DNA of 33,947 nucleotides from the NCBI GenBank assembly GCA_018714325.1, contig DVNN01000199.1, positions 1-33,947 of the forward strand. The letters are read 5' to 3'. Below the pieces are notes generated by a model. The model saw nothing but the letters and a program-made list of their open reading frames with translations. It had not been told where the DNA came from and did not search any database. This DNA comes from Candidatus Pelethocola excrementipullorum (GTDB lineage Bacteria > Bacillota > Clostridia > Lachnospirales > Lachnospiraceae). Positions 1-7,349 of this stretch are shown piece by piece. Position numbers and translations under genes: made by a program. The stretch's first letter is position 1; every line of letters begins with the position of its first letter.

Positions 1-99
1 AGGCCCACACCAGGTTGCGAAAAAATCAATTACAATGATTTTATCCGTAATATTGATTGCTTTTTCAAAATTTTCCTTGGTTACATGAATAACTGACAT
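1..99 (-). CDS. trxA: Thioredoxin, N-terminal part (cut by window edge)
   Basis: Only the first 33 codons lie in the window; the gene runs off the left edge. The translated start reads MSVIHVTKENFEKAI and continues to IIVIDFFATWCGP, the beta strand and first half of the thioredoxin active site (WCGPC, with the second Cys outside the window). Thioredoxin is a cytoplasmic dithiol reductant for ribonucleotide reductase and oxidised proteins. The ATG is chosen because GGAGG sits 7 bases upstream. Seen: fold start and WCGP motif. Known: the family. Inferred: a classical thioredoxin and not a longer thioredoxin-domain protein. Confidence 0.88.
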   Translation of the reverse strand, partial: MSVIHVTKENFEKAINITDKIIVIDFFATWCGP

Positions 100-342
100 A
101 TATACCTCCATTCATTATGAAGAGTTTAAAATGAATTATTACTCTTTCTTTTGTATTAGTATTTGTTTCTATAGATAGAATAATACAAATAGAGAAAAAG
201 TTCTGTGAGTTAGTCACATATAATTGGATATAGATGGAAAATGGCAGTATGACCGGGGGATTTGTAAAACCTACTCTGTTATGATAAAATTGAAGGTAGA
301 AAATATTTGAATTAACTATAATAACCAAAGGAGTAAGACTAC
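100..342. other. Divergent intergenic region between trxA and the M24 peptidase gene
   Basis: AT-rich spacer of 243 bases with no plausible gene; an 87-codon frame on the minus strand is low-complexity and lacks a usable ribosome binding site. It must hold promoters for both flanking genes. On the plus strand a weak pair TTTGTA (261-266) and TAAAAT (285-290) with an 18-base spacer could serve the peptidase gene. No clear minus-strand promoter was recognised. Confidence 0.5.
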
Positions 343-1401
343 ATGAAAGTAAAGATGGACAATCTATTTAGTGAAAGAGGTATCGATGCCCTGTTGATTA
401 CCGATCCTTTTAACATGCGTTATATCAGCGGTTTCCGAGGAGAAGGAATTCTGTATATCTCTGCAAAGCAGCAGGTATTAATCACAGATTCCCGCTATAC
501 AGAGGCTGCCATGAAGGAAAGTGATTTTGTAGTGACGGAGGAAAATCGTGACAATAAACGTACGGACATCTTGAAGAGTTGTATTCAGCAGGATGGAACT
601 GAGGTTCTTGGATATGAGGACTGTTCCATGCTTTGTTCCGAATATGCTAAGTTTTCCAAGGAACTTCCTGTAAAACAGTGGATTCCCATGGAACAGTCAG
701 TCAATGATTTGAGACAGATTAAAACACCGGAAGAGCTGGAGTATCTCAGAAAGGCAGAGAGCATCGGAGATGCTGCATTTGCCGCCATTTTAGGTTTCTT
801 GAAGCCGGGTATCACCGAGCTTGAGGTGGCTGCCCAGCTGGAATATGAGATGAAGCGCAATGGCGCGGAAGGATTTTCCTTCGATGCGATCATTGCCTCG
901 GGAGTGCATTCCTCCATGCCTCATGCGATGCCAGATGAGAAAAAACTGGAGTATGGGGACTTCATAACCATGGATTTTGGCTGCCTTTACAAAGGCTATT
1001 GCTCAGACATGACAAGAACCGTTGTGCTGGGTAAGGCCGATGATAAGCAGAAAGAAATCTATGATGTGGTTCTTCGCGCCCAGGAGGCGGCGCTTGAGAC
1101 TATCCGTGCCGGCTTAAAAGGCTGCGAAGTGGATAAGGTTTCCAGGGATATCATCACAGAGTCAGGTTACGGCCACTGTTTTGGCCATGGCCTCGGACAC
1201 AGCGTTGGATTGTTTATACATGAGGAACCCCGTCTTTCACCTGCGGATCAGACCATTTTGCGGGCTAATATGATTGAAACCATAGAACCGGGTATCTATG
1301 TGCCTGGGTTCGGAGGCGTGAGAATAGAAGATATGGTCATCGTTACAGAAGATGGCTGTGATAACCTCACACATTCACCGAAACATTTAATCGAATTATA
1401 A
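343..1401 (+). CDS. Xaa-Pro aminopeptidase family protein (M24B)
   Basis: Cytoplasmic metallopeptidase of the PepP/PepQ group, expected to remove N-terminal residues in front of proline or to split X-Pro dipeptides. The first ~125 residues form the creatinase-type N-terminal domain; the rest is the pita-bread catalytic domain. The five metal ligands of the family are visible: two Asp in MDFGCLYKGYCSDMTRTV (about residues 211 and 222), His in GHGLGHSVGL (about 283), Glu in IEPGIYV and Glu in VRIEDMV near the C terminus. At 352 residues it has the length of PepQ-type enzymes. The ATG follows AAAGGAG by 9 bases. A hairpin terminator follows at once, so it is probably monocistronic. Whether it prefers dipeptides or longer peptides cannot be told. 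Confidence 0.92.
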   Translation: MKVKMDNLFSERGIDALLITDPFNMRYISGFRGEGILYISAKQQVLITDSRYTEAAMKESDFVVTEENRDNKRTDILKSCIQQDGTEVLGYEDCSMLCSEYAKFSKELPVKQWIPMEQSVNDLRQIKTPEELEYLRKAESIGDAAFAAILGFLKPGITELEVAAQLEYEMKRNGAEGFSFDAIIASGVHSSMPHAMPDEKKLEYGDFITMDFGCLYKGYCSDMTRTVVLGKADDKQKEIYDVVLRAQEAALETIRAGLKGCEVDKVSRDIITESGYGHCFGHGLGHSVGLFIHEEPRLSPADQTILRANMIETIEPGIYVPGFGGVRIEDMVIVTEDGCDNLTHSPKHLIEL

Positions 1402-1407
1402 AAAACA

Positions 1408-1457
1408 GAAAAAGGCGGGATAACCACACGTTGAAGCGTGGAGATCCTGCCTTTTTA
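1408..1457 (+). terminator. Rho-independent terminator after the M24 peptidase gene
   Basis: The arms AAAAAGGCGGGAT and ATCCTGCCTTTTT pair around an inner hairpin CCACAC/GCGTGG, followed by TTTTTATAT. It starts a few bases after the stop codon. The A-run on the other side could let it act in both directions. Confidence 0.85.
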
Positions 1458-1529
1458 TATTCCGGTGAAATGCATATAAAAAGTTTGGTAGCATCAATAA
1501 TATTTTGGTTTGAATTTGAGTTCTGGTGC

Positions 1530-1558
1530 TTGACAACAGTGAAGTTTTTACGTATTAT
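1530..1558 (+). promoter_or_regulatory. Promoter of glyA
   Basis: TTGACA, a 17-base spacer and TATTAT form a near-consensus sigma-A promoter. The expected transcript start is near 1565, giving a leader of about 50 bases with a small GTGTG/CACAC hairpin (1569-1583). No riboswitch was recognised. Confidence 0.85.
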
Positions 1559-1614
1559 GTTACTCAGAGTGTGTACGCCACACAAAAACAAAAGTATGTT
1601 CAGGAGGAACAAAC

Positions 1615-2853
1615 ATGTATTCAATAGAGGAAGTGAGAGCGGTTGATCCTGAAATCGCAGATCTAATCGTGAAAGAGCAGGAGCGTCAGAACAGCCATAT
1701 AGAATTGATTGCATCAGAAAACTGGGTCTCCAAAGCTGTGATGGCAGCTATGGGAAGTGTCCTTACCAATAAATATGCAGAAGGATATCCGGGTAAGCGT
1801 TTCTACGGCGGATGTAAGTGGGTGGATGAAGTAGAAGTACTGGCTATTGAGCGTGCGGAAAAAATCTTCGGATGTACCTACGCAAACGTGCAGCCACATT
1901 CTGGTGCTCAGGCCAATATGGCTGTGTTTTTTGCCCTGCTGCAGCCGGGTGATACCGTTATGGGTATGAATCTGGCCCATGGTGGTCATCTGACTCATGG
2001 TAGTCCGGCCAACCTTTCAGGTGCCTATTTTGATATTGTTCCTTACGGTGTCAATGATGATGGATTTTTGGATTACGATGAAGTTGAACGATTGGCGAAA
2101 GAACATAAGCCGAAATTAATCGTGGCAGGTGCCAGTGCTTATGCAAGAGCCATTGACTTTAAGCGTTTCCGTGAGATCGCGGATGCGGTTGGAGCATATC
2201 TGATGGTGGATATGGCTCATATCGCAGGTCTGGTAGCAACCGGACAGCATGAAAGCCCGATTCCCTATGCTCACGTAACCACAACCACCACTCATAAGAC
2301 ACTGCGCGGACCTCGTGGCGGATTAATCTTATCCAGTGCAGAGTTTGCGAAAGAGCATAAATTAAATAAAGCGGTATTCCCGGGAATCCAGGGAGGTCCA
2401 TTGATGCACGTGATTGCTGCCAAGGCGGTTTGCTTCAAAGAGGTGCTGAGTGATGAGTTCCAGGAATATGGCAAGAACGTGGTGGAGAATGCAAAGGCTC
2501 TTTGCGACGGTCTGATGAAACGTGGAATTAAAATCGTATCCGGCGGTACAGATAATCACCTGATGTTGGTGGACCTGGCCTCCATCGGTAAGACAGGTAA
2601 GGAAGTGGAGCACCTTCTGGACAGCGTTAACATCACTGCCAACAAGAACACCATACCAAATGATCCACAGTCTCCATTCGTTACAAGTGGAGTTCGCCTG
2701 GGAAGCCCTGCTGTAACAGCACGCGGCATGAAGGTTGAGGATATGGATGTGATTGCAGAGGCAGTTGCAATCATGCTGAATGAAGGAGAAGCCGGACAAG
2801 AGAAGGCAAAAGCCTTGGTTAAGAGCCTGGCCGACAAATATCCATTGGTTTAA
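1615..2853 (+). CDS. glyA: Serine hydroxymethyltransferase
   Basis: PLP enzyme that converts serine and tetrahydrofolate into glycine and 5,10-methylene-tetrahydrofolate, the main source of one-carbon units for purines and thymidylate. The family N terminus ([11 protein letters not shown]), the [16 protein letters not shown] block and the PLP-lysine block [14 protein letters not shown] are all present, with the Schiff-base Lys at residue 228. Its 412 residues are the normal length. The ATG follows AGGAGGA by 6 bases and lies behind a strong promoter. The gene is probably monocistronic. It supplies the folate cofactor for the AICAR formyltransferase encoded 5.7 kb downstream, although the two are not in one operon. 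Confidence 0.97.
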   Translation: MYSIEEVRAVDPEIADLIVKEQERQNSHIELIASENWVSKAVMAAMGSVLTNKYAEGYPGKRFYGGCKWVDEVEVLAIERAEKIFGCTYANVQPHSGAQANMAVFFALLQPGDTVMGMNLAHGGHLTHGSPANLSGAYFDIVPYGVNDDGFLDYDEVERLAKEHKPKLIVAGASAYARAIDFKRFREIADAVGAYLMVDMAHIAGLVATGQHESPIPYAHVTTTTTHKTLRGPRGGLILSSAEFAKEHKLNKAVFPGIQGGPLMHVIAAKAVCFKEVLSDEFQEYGKNVVENAKALCDGLMKRGIKIVSGGTDNHLMLVDLASIGKTGKEVEHLLDSVNITANKNTIPNDPQSPFVTSGVRLGSPAVTARGMKVEDMDVIAEAVAIMLNEGEAGQEKAKALVKSLADKYPLV

Positions 2854-2936
2854 GATTCGTTTGGTTCGGTGCCTACAATTGAAAAGCAAAATCTAAAAGC
2901 AAACTTGTTTATAGTCGGTTTTTAGTGTAAAGTATC

Positions 2937-2963
2937 GGGGTGGGATTCGTTGAATCTCACCCT
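2937..2963 (+). repeat. Hairpin downstream of glyA, without a T-run
   Basis: GGGGTGGGATTC and GAATCTCACCCT pair over about 11 positions with one G-T wobble and a 3-base loop. No run of T follows (TGAACTTG), so it is not a textbook terminator, but its place 84 bases after glyA suggests transcript-end processing or stabilisation. Confidence 0.6.
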
Positions 2964-2985
2964 GAACTTGTATCTAAGTCAATAA

Positions 2986-3014
2986 TTGTCGAAATGCACG
3001 ATATATATTATAAT
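2986..3014 (+). promoter_or_regulatory. Promoter of the glycosyltransferase-Nudix operon
   Basis: TTGTCG, a 17-base spacer and TATAAT. It lies about 50 bases before the chosen start of the glycosyltransferase gene. Confidence 0.7.
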
Positions 3015-3067
3015 AAATAAAAATCCACAGTGTTTTGAGAAAGGATTTGAAAGGAATTGAGATTAAT

Positions 3068-4021
3068 ATGAAAAAAATATCACTGGTAGTACCTTGCTAC
3101 AATGAAGAAGAGGCTCTGCCCTTGTTCTATCAGGAAGTGGATAGAGTGAGCAACTTGATGAAAGAATATGAAATTGAGTTTGTATTTATCGATGACGGAT
3201 CCAAGGATAAAACATGTGAGATTCTGGAGGAGTTGGCATCTAAGGACGATCGAGTCATGTATCTTTCGTTTTCGAGGAATTTTGGAAAAGAAGCCGCTAT
3301 GTATGCGGGATTTGTGAATGCAGGCGGGGACTATGTAGCCGTGATGGATGCGGATTTGCAGGATCCACCCTCCCTGCTCCCAGAGATGGCAGCATATTTG
3401 GAGAGTGATGAATACGACAGTGTGGCCACCAGAAGAATCAATAGAGAAGGCGAACCCAAAATCAGATCAATATTTGCACGGATATTTTATAAGATAATCA
3501 ATAAGATATCAGACTCCGACATTGTGGATGGGGCGAGGGATTATCGCCTGATGAAACGTGAGATGATTGATGCTATTGTGGAGATGGGAGAGTACAATCG
3601 GTTTTCAAAAGGAATTTTTGGCTGGATCGGGTTTCGTACAAAATGGCTTCCATTCCAGAATATAGAACGGGTGGCCGGGGATACTAAGTGGAGTTTTTGG
3701 AAGTTGTTTAAATATAGTATAGCCGGAATCGTTAACTTCTCTCAGGTTCCTTTGTCGATTGCATCCTGGAGCGGGATATTATTCACTGGCGTTGCCCTTA
3801 TCTTAATTCTATTAATTTGCATACGTAAAGTTATATTTGGAGATCCCGTTGCAGGCTGGCCGTCGATGGCATGTATTGTCATGTTTATCGGCGGAATACA
3901 GCTGTTTTGCATGGGAATTATGGGGCAATATTTATCCAAGATGTATTTGGAGACAAAAAGACGTCCTCACTACATCGTACGAAAGACAAATAAAGAAGAG
4001 CAGGTTCGGAAAGTGGGATAA
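3068..4021 (+). CDS. Membrane-anchored family 2 glycosyltransferase (GtrB/CsbB type)
   Basis: Predicted polyprenyl-phosphate glycosyltransferase that moves a sugar from an NDP-sugar to a lipid carrier on the inner membrane face. The GT-A fold begins with VPCYNEEEALP; the nucleotide- and metal-binding signatures FIDDGSKDKT and MDADLQDPP follow, with FSRNFGKEAAMYAG between them. Two C-terminal transmembrane helices (ASWSGILFTGVALILILLIC and the segment around MACIVMFIGGIQLFCMG) are typical of the GtrB/YkoT group. I chose the ATG that gives 317 residues and follows AAGGA; an upstream TTG would add 11 residues but has no ribosome binding site. The stop is 29 bases before the Nudix gene, so they form an operon. 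The sugar is unknown. Confidence 0.88.
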   Translation: MKKISLVVPCYNEEEALPLFYQEVDRVSNLMKEYEIEFVFIDDGSKDKTCEILEELASKDDRVMYLSFSRNFGKEAAMYAGFVNAGGDYVAVMDADLQDPPSLLPEMAAYLESDEYDSVATRRINREGEPKIRSIFARIFYKIINKISDSDIVDGARDYRLMKREMIDAIVEMGEYNRFSKGIFGWIGFRTKWLPFQNIERVAGDTKWSFWKLFKYSIAGIVNFSQVPLSIASWSGILFTGVALILILLICIRKVIFGDPVAGWPSMACIVMFIGGIQLFCMGIMGQYLSKMYLETKRRPHYIVRKTNKEEQVRKVG

Positions 4022-4050
4022 AGCTCACCGCTGCAAAGGAGGAGGAATTC

Positions 4051-5067
4051 ATGGTCGGATTATCAACGCTGTGTTATATAGAGAAAGATGGGAAATATCT
4101 GATGCTTCATCGGACGGTGAAGAAAAATGATGTGAACAAGGACAAATGGATTGGCGTCGGCGGTCATTTTGAAGCGGATGAAAGTCCGGAAGAATGTCTG
4201 GTAAGGGAAGTGAAAGAGGAGACTGGCCTGACTTTAACCTCCTATCAGTACAGAGGAATCGTAACCTTTGTATCGGGCGACGGGGTCACGGAATATATGT
4301 CATTGTACACTGCTGATGGATTTACTGGTGAGCAGATTCCCTGTGACGAAGGCCAGCTGGAGTGGGTGGAAAAGAAAGAGGTGTTAAACCTTAATATATG
4401 GGAAGGGGACAAGATCTTCTTCCGGCTTATACAGGAGGATATACCTTTCTTTTCCCTGAAACTGGTCTATGATGGAGCGAATAAACTGATCAGGGCTGTG
4501 TTGAACGGCAAACCGCTGGAGTTATTGGATGTTCTGGATTCAAAGGGAAGGCCCACCGGAGTTGTTCGGGAAAGAGGGGTTGCCCATCGTGATGGTAGTC
4601 CCCATCCCACCTCCCATATCTGGATTGTGAGAAGCAATGATAAAAGCGGATGTGATGTGATGCTGCAGAAGCGAAGCAACGGTAAAGACTATGCCGGATG
4701 TTATGATATCTCTTCGGCAGGCCATGTATCTGCCGGGGATCATTACCTGGAATCGGCAATTCGGGAGATTGGAGAAGAGCTTGGTTTGGAGGTACTGCCT
4801 GAGGAATTGAAAGAGGTGGGGTTACACAGTGTGATAAAAAAAGATGGCCTTCCGGGACAGCCATACAATAACCACGAAATCAGCCAGGTCTATGTCTATG
4901 ATCGGCCTGTCGATATCCAAAATCTCCATCTTCAGGAATCGGAGGTGGAAGCGGTCATCTGGATGGATTACGGGGAATGCAGGCAGAGAATCATGGATCA
5001 GACCTTAAATAGTTGCATCTGGATTGATGAGTTCGAGATGCTGGGCAGGTTTCTTGGAATTAGATAG
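4051..5067 (+). CDS. Two-domain (tandem) Nudix hydrolase
   Basis: Two complete Nudix domains in one 338-residue chain. The first (residues ~1-140) has a perfect Nudix box at 38-60, GHFEADE...REVKEETGL, and resembles MutT/8-oxo-dGTP diphosphatases. The second (~150-335) has the box at 224-246, GHVSAGD...REIGEELGL, in which the first Glu is Asp. Around it are SKGRPTGVVRERGVAHRDG and MLQKRSNGKDYAGCYDISSAG, the layout of YfcD/isopentenyl-diphosphate-isomerase-like Nudix proteins. Nudix enzymes hydrolyse nucleoside diphosphates linked to another group. The ATG follows AAGGAGGAGG. It is transcribed with the glycosyltransferase. Its stop codon lies in a perfect palindrome shared with the convergent gene. 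Natural substrates cannot be named. Confidence 0.9.
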   Translation: MVGLSTLCYIEKDGKYLMLHRTVKKNDVNKDKWIGVGGHFEADESPEECLVREVKEETGLTLTSYQYRGIVTFVSGDGVTEYMSLYTADGFTGEQIPCDEGQLEWVEKKEVLNLNIWEGDKIFFRLIQEDIPFFSLKLVYDGANKLIRAVLNGKPLELLDVLDSKGRPTGVVRERGVAHRDGSPHPTSHIWIVRSNDKSGCDVMLQKRSNGKDYAGCYDISSAGHVSAGDHYLESAIREIGEELGLEVLPEELKEVGLHSVIKKDGLPGQPYNNHEISQVYVYDRPVDIQNLHLQESEVEAVIWMDYGECRQRIMDQTLNSCIWIDEFEMLGRFLGIR

Positions 5068-5087
5068 GCTACTGCCTATCTAATTCC
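5056..5087. terminator. Perfect 14-bp hairpin across two convergent stop codons
   Basis: GGAATTAGATAGGC, loop TACT, GCCTATCTAATTCC. It contains the last codons and stop of the Nudix gene on the plus strand and of the amidohydrolase gene on the minus strand; the two coding regions are separated by one base. There is no T-run on either side, so a role as bidirectional transcript end is an inference from position and symmetry. Confidence 0.7.
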
Positions 5088-6289
5088 AACAAGGTCTTAA
5101 GCATCACATTCGTTCCCTTTTCCACGAGTTCAATAGGTGTGAATTCTTCTGAGCAATGGCTGTGTCCCTGGGCGCTGGGCACGAAAATCATTCCACTGGG
5201 CAGATATCCTGCCACGTACTGAGCATCGTGTCCGGCTCCGCTATATATTTTACGGGAAGAATAGTTAAGTTCGTTTGCGGCACCTTGGATCGCCTTCACA
5301 AATTGTTCATCAAAAAGTACGGTGTCCCTGCCCCAAAGCTTATCATAACGTATCTCACAACTGGCCACATGGTCAGGCAGTTCTTCTATCACATCAACGA
5401 CCTTTTGAATAATCTCTGGATCTTTATGCCTTGCATCCAGCGTAAACTTTACCTCATTGGGTATCACGGTATGGACATTAGGCAGCACGTTCATCCTTCC
5501 CATGGTAAATACCAACGCTTCATCAATCTGCTCCAATTCTTCCCATAGTCTTAAGATTAACTTAGATGCGCCGTATAGAGCGTCTTTTCGGGTCTTTTGT
5601 GGTGTTGTTCCGGCATGATCAGAGACGCCAAGAACCGTAAATTCATAATTGACCATTCCCACCACACCTTCCACCACACCGATTTCCTTCCCTTCAATTT
5701 CCAGAACAGGTCCCTGTTCGATATGAAGTTCCAAATAACCGGCATAATCTTTGGGATTTAACCGATTGGACTCGCTTCCCACAAAACCACTGGCTGCCAG
5801 AGCATCTCCAAAGCGGATCCCATTTTTATCAGCGGAGTTCATCATGGATTCTTTGTCGAATTTACCGGTGACAATCCCCGAGCACATCATGGCGGGATCA
5901 AACCTTGCGCCTTCTTCATTGGTCCAAACCATCACTCCTGCGGGGTGTCTTGTAGAAGTCTGTGAGGAATGAAGTGTTTCGATGACTTCGAGGCCGGTGA
6001 GAACACCCAGCACACCATCATAATTTCCACCATCTACCACTGAGTCCAGATGGGAACCCATGATAAGTGCCGGCAATTCTTCTGTTCCTTTTCGCAGGGC
6101 GTATATATTACCCAGATCATCGGTTTTTACGTCCATGCCCATCTTTCTGCATCGCTCTATCAGTTCCCTTCTCGCCTCCAGTGCAGGCTGGGATAAAGAG
6201 AGTCTGGTAATTCCCCCTCTTCCATTATCGCCAAAGTGGCTGAATGCTGCTATTTTCTCCTCAAGGCGCTCTTTGCTTACCATTAACAT
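5069..6289 (-). CDS. M20-family amidohydrolase (allantoate / N-carbamoyl-amino-acid hydrolase type)
   Basis: Zn-dependent cytoplasmic hydrolase of the AllC/HyuC/beta-ureidopropionase group, which cleaves N-carbamoyl or ureido compounds. Metal and substrate motifs are in order: GSHLDSVVDGGNYDG (His and bridging Asp), TNEEGARF (Glu pair), LELHIEQGPVLE (His), the dimerisation-domain SDHAGTTP, and SGAGHDAQ with HSHCSEEF near the end. The 406 residues match the family. The ATG follows AAAGGAT by 10 bases. A promoter (TTGGAA-18-TAGAAT) precedes it. No other hydantoin or allantoin genes are nearby, so the substrate is open; amino-acid salvage from N-carbamoyl compounds is one possibility. Confidence 0.87.
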   Translation of the reverse strand: MLMVSKERLEEKIAAFSHFGDNGRGGITRLSLSQPALEARRELIERCRKMGMDVKTDDLGNIYALRKGTEELPALIMGSHLDSVVDGGNYDGVLGVLTGLEVIETLHSSQTSTRHPAGVMVWTNEEGARFDPAMMCSGIVTGKFDKESMMNSADKNGIRFGDALAASGFVGSESNRLNPKDYAGYLELHIEQGPVLEIEGKEIGVVEGVVGMVNYEFTVLGVSDHAGTTPQKTRKDALYGASKLILRLWEELEQIDEALVFTMGRMNVLPNVHTVIPNEVKFTLDARHKDPEIIQKVVDVIEELPDHVASCEIRYDKLWGRDTVLFDEQFVKAIQGAANELNYSSRKIYSGAGHDAQYVAGYLPSGMIFVPSAQGHSHCSEEFTPIELVEKGTNVMLKTLLELDRQ

Positions 6290-6327
6290 TATGATTACAT
6301 CCTTTCTTGCAGATATCTTATTTCATT

Positions 6328-6357
6328 ATTCTATCATAAAGACAGCCATTATTCCAA
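6328..6357 (-). promoter_or_regulatory. Promoter of the M20 amidohydrolase gene
   Basis: On the minus strand TTGGAA (6357-6352), an 18-base spacer and TAGAAT (6333-6328). The leader to the ATG is about 30 bases. Confidence 0.6.
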
Positions 6358-6398
6358 GCGATTGACCTTCCAGGAGATTGTGAAAGGTTAAATTAGTC

Positions 6399-6427
6399 TT
6401 GACTTTTAAAATGAATCATGCTATGTT
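6399..6427 (+). promoter_or_regulatory. Promoter of the ZTP-riboswitch purine operon
   Basis: TTGACT, a 17-base spacer and TATGTT, placed so that transcription begins just before the first riboswitch stem. Confidence 0.8.
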
Positions 6428-6434
6428 TTAGATA

Positions 6435-6503
6435 GTTATACGACTGACGGAAGTGGAATTGACCACAGGAAGTATAACGATAAGAAGGCCGACCGTCTGG
6501 GCA
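6435..6503 (+). ncRNA. ZTP (pfl) riboswitch aptamer
   Basis: Stem P1 is a perfect 7-bp pair, GTTATAC (6435-6441) with GTATAAC (6472-6478). Inside it is a GTGG/CCAC stem (6453-6465) flanked by the conserved TGACGGAAG and ACAGGAAG internal-loop strands. After a short linker comes the 3' domain GCCGACCGTCTGGGCA, which matches the invariant hairpin of pfl motif RNAs. Known: this RNA senses ZTP/ZMP, which rise when 10-formyl-tetrahydrofolate is short. The two downstream genes carry out exactly the ZMP-to-IMP steps, which supports the call strongly. Confidence 0.9.
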
Positions 6504-6536
6504 TAATGCTTAGATTGGTGTGTGGTCTTTTTTTTG
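6484..6536 (+). terminator. Riboswitch-controlled terminator (expression platform)
   Basis: AAGGCCGACC at the 5' side of the aptamer 3' domain can pair with GGTGTGTGGTCTT (with G-U pairs and a bulge), followed by eight or more T. The terminator stem uses bases needed for the folded aptamer, so ligand binding should prevent it and turn the operon on. Pairing is by eye, not by energy calculation. Confidence 0.72.
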
Positions 6537-6592
6537 TTTATAAATTAACACAAACCTCTCTGAGTACATAACAACGAAAAGGAGATTGTTTT

Positions 6593-7309
6593 ATGGAACT
6601 TTTATCACTGGAAAATGAATTAGCAAAGAACTCTTATCCCGGAAGGGGAATTGTAATAGGGCGATCCGCTGATGGAAAATCAGCAGTGACAGCATATTTC
6701 ATCATGGGTAGAAGTGAGAATAGCCGAAATCGTATCTTTGTGGAGGACGGGGAAGGGATTCGTACCCAGGCATTTGATCCGTCTAAGATGGAAGATCCAA
6801 GTTTAATCATCTATGCGCCGGTACGCGTGCTGGGAAATAAGACAATCGTAACCAATGGGGATCAGACCGATACCATATATGAAGGTATGGATAAGCAGAT
6901 GACCTTTGAACAATCTTTGAGATCCCGTGAATTTGAGCCAGATGCTCCCAATTACACACCACGTATATCCGGAATCATGCATTTGGAGAATGGCAGTTAC
7001 AACTATGGGATGTCAATTCTGAAAAGTAATAATGGTAACCCTGCTCAGTGCAACCGTTACACCTTTGCTTATAACAACTGCGTGGCAGGTGAAGGACATT
7101 TTATTCACACCTACATGCAGGATGGTAATCCACTGCCGAGCTTTGAAGGAGAGCCAAAGCTGGTGAGTATTCTGGATGATATCGACGACTTTACCAGTCT
7201 CTTATGGAAAAACCTGAATGAAGACAATAAAGTTTCACTATTTGTACGTTATATTGATATAGAAACAGGAAGCTATGAGACAAGGCTTGTAAATAAACAT
7301 CAGAAATAA
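6593..7309 (+). CDS. IMP cyclohydrolase, PurO-like
   Basis: Predicted to close the ring of FAICAR to give IMP, the last step of de novo purine synthesis. It resembles the stand-alone IMP cyclohydrolase family first known from archaea (PurO), not the PurH N-terminal domain. Visible features are the N-terminal NSYPGRGIVIGRSADGKSAVTAYFIMGRSENSRNR, an internal YAPVRVLGNKTIVTNGDQTDTIY, and TFAYNNCVAGEGHFIHTYMQDGNPLPSF, all characteristic of the family. 238 residues. The ATG follows AAAAGGAG by about 8 bases. It lies under the ZTP riboswitch and is followed after about 40 bases by the formyltransferase that makes its substrate. Confidence 0.88.
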   Translation: MELLSLENELAKNSYPGRGIVIGRSADGKSAVTAYFIMGRSENSRNRIFVEDGEGIRTQAFDPSKMEDPSLIIYAPVRVLGNKTIVTNGDQTDTIYEGMDKQMTFEQSLRSREFEPDAPNYTPRISGIMHLENGSYNYGMSILKSNNGNPAQCNRYTFAYNNCVAGEGHFIHTYMQDGNPLPSFEGEPKLVSILDDIDDFTSLLWKNLNEDNKVSLFVRYIDIETGSYETRLVNKHQK

Positions 7310-7349
7310 GTTCAGCAGTCGAAAGTTCTGAAGTAAAGGGAGAATGATT

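Noticed and set aside
1459-1614. Possible glycine riboswitch before glyA
   Set aside because: The leader after the promoter is only about 50 bases and has none of the conserved glycine-aptamer elements.
1431-1646. 71-codon open frame between the M24 peptidase and glyA genes
   Set aside because: It begins inside a terminator, covers the glyA promoter and overlaps the glyA start; no ribosome binding site.
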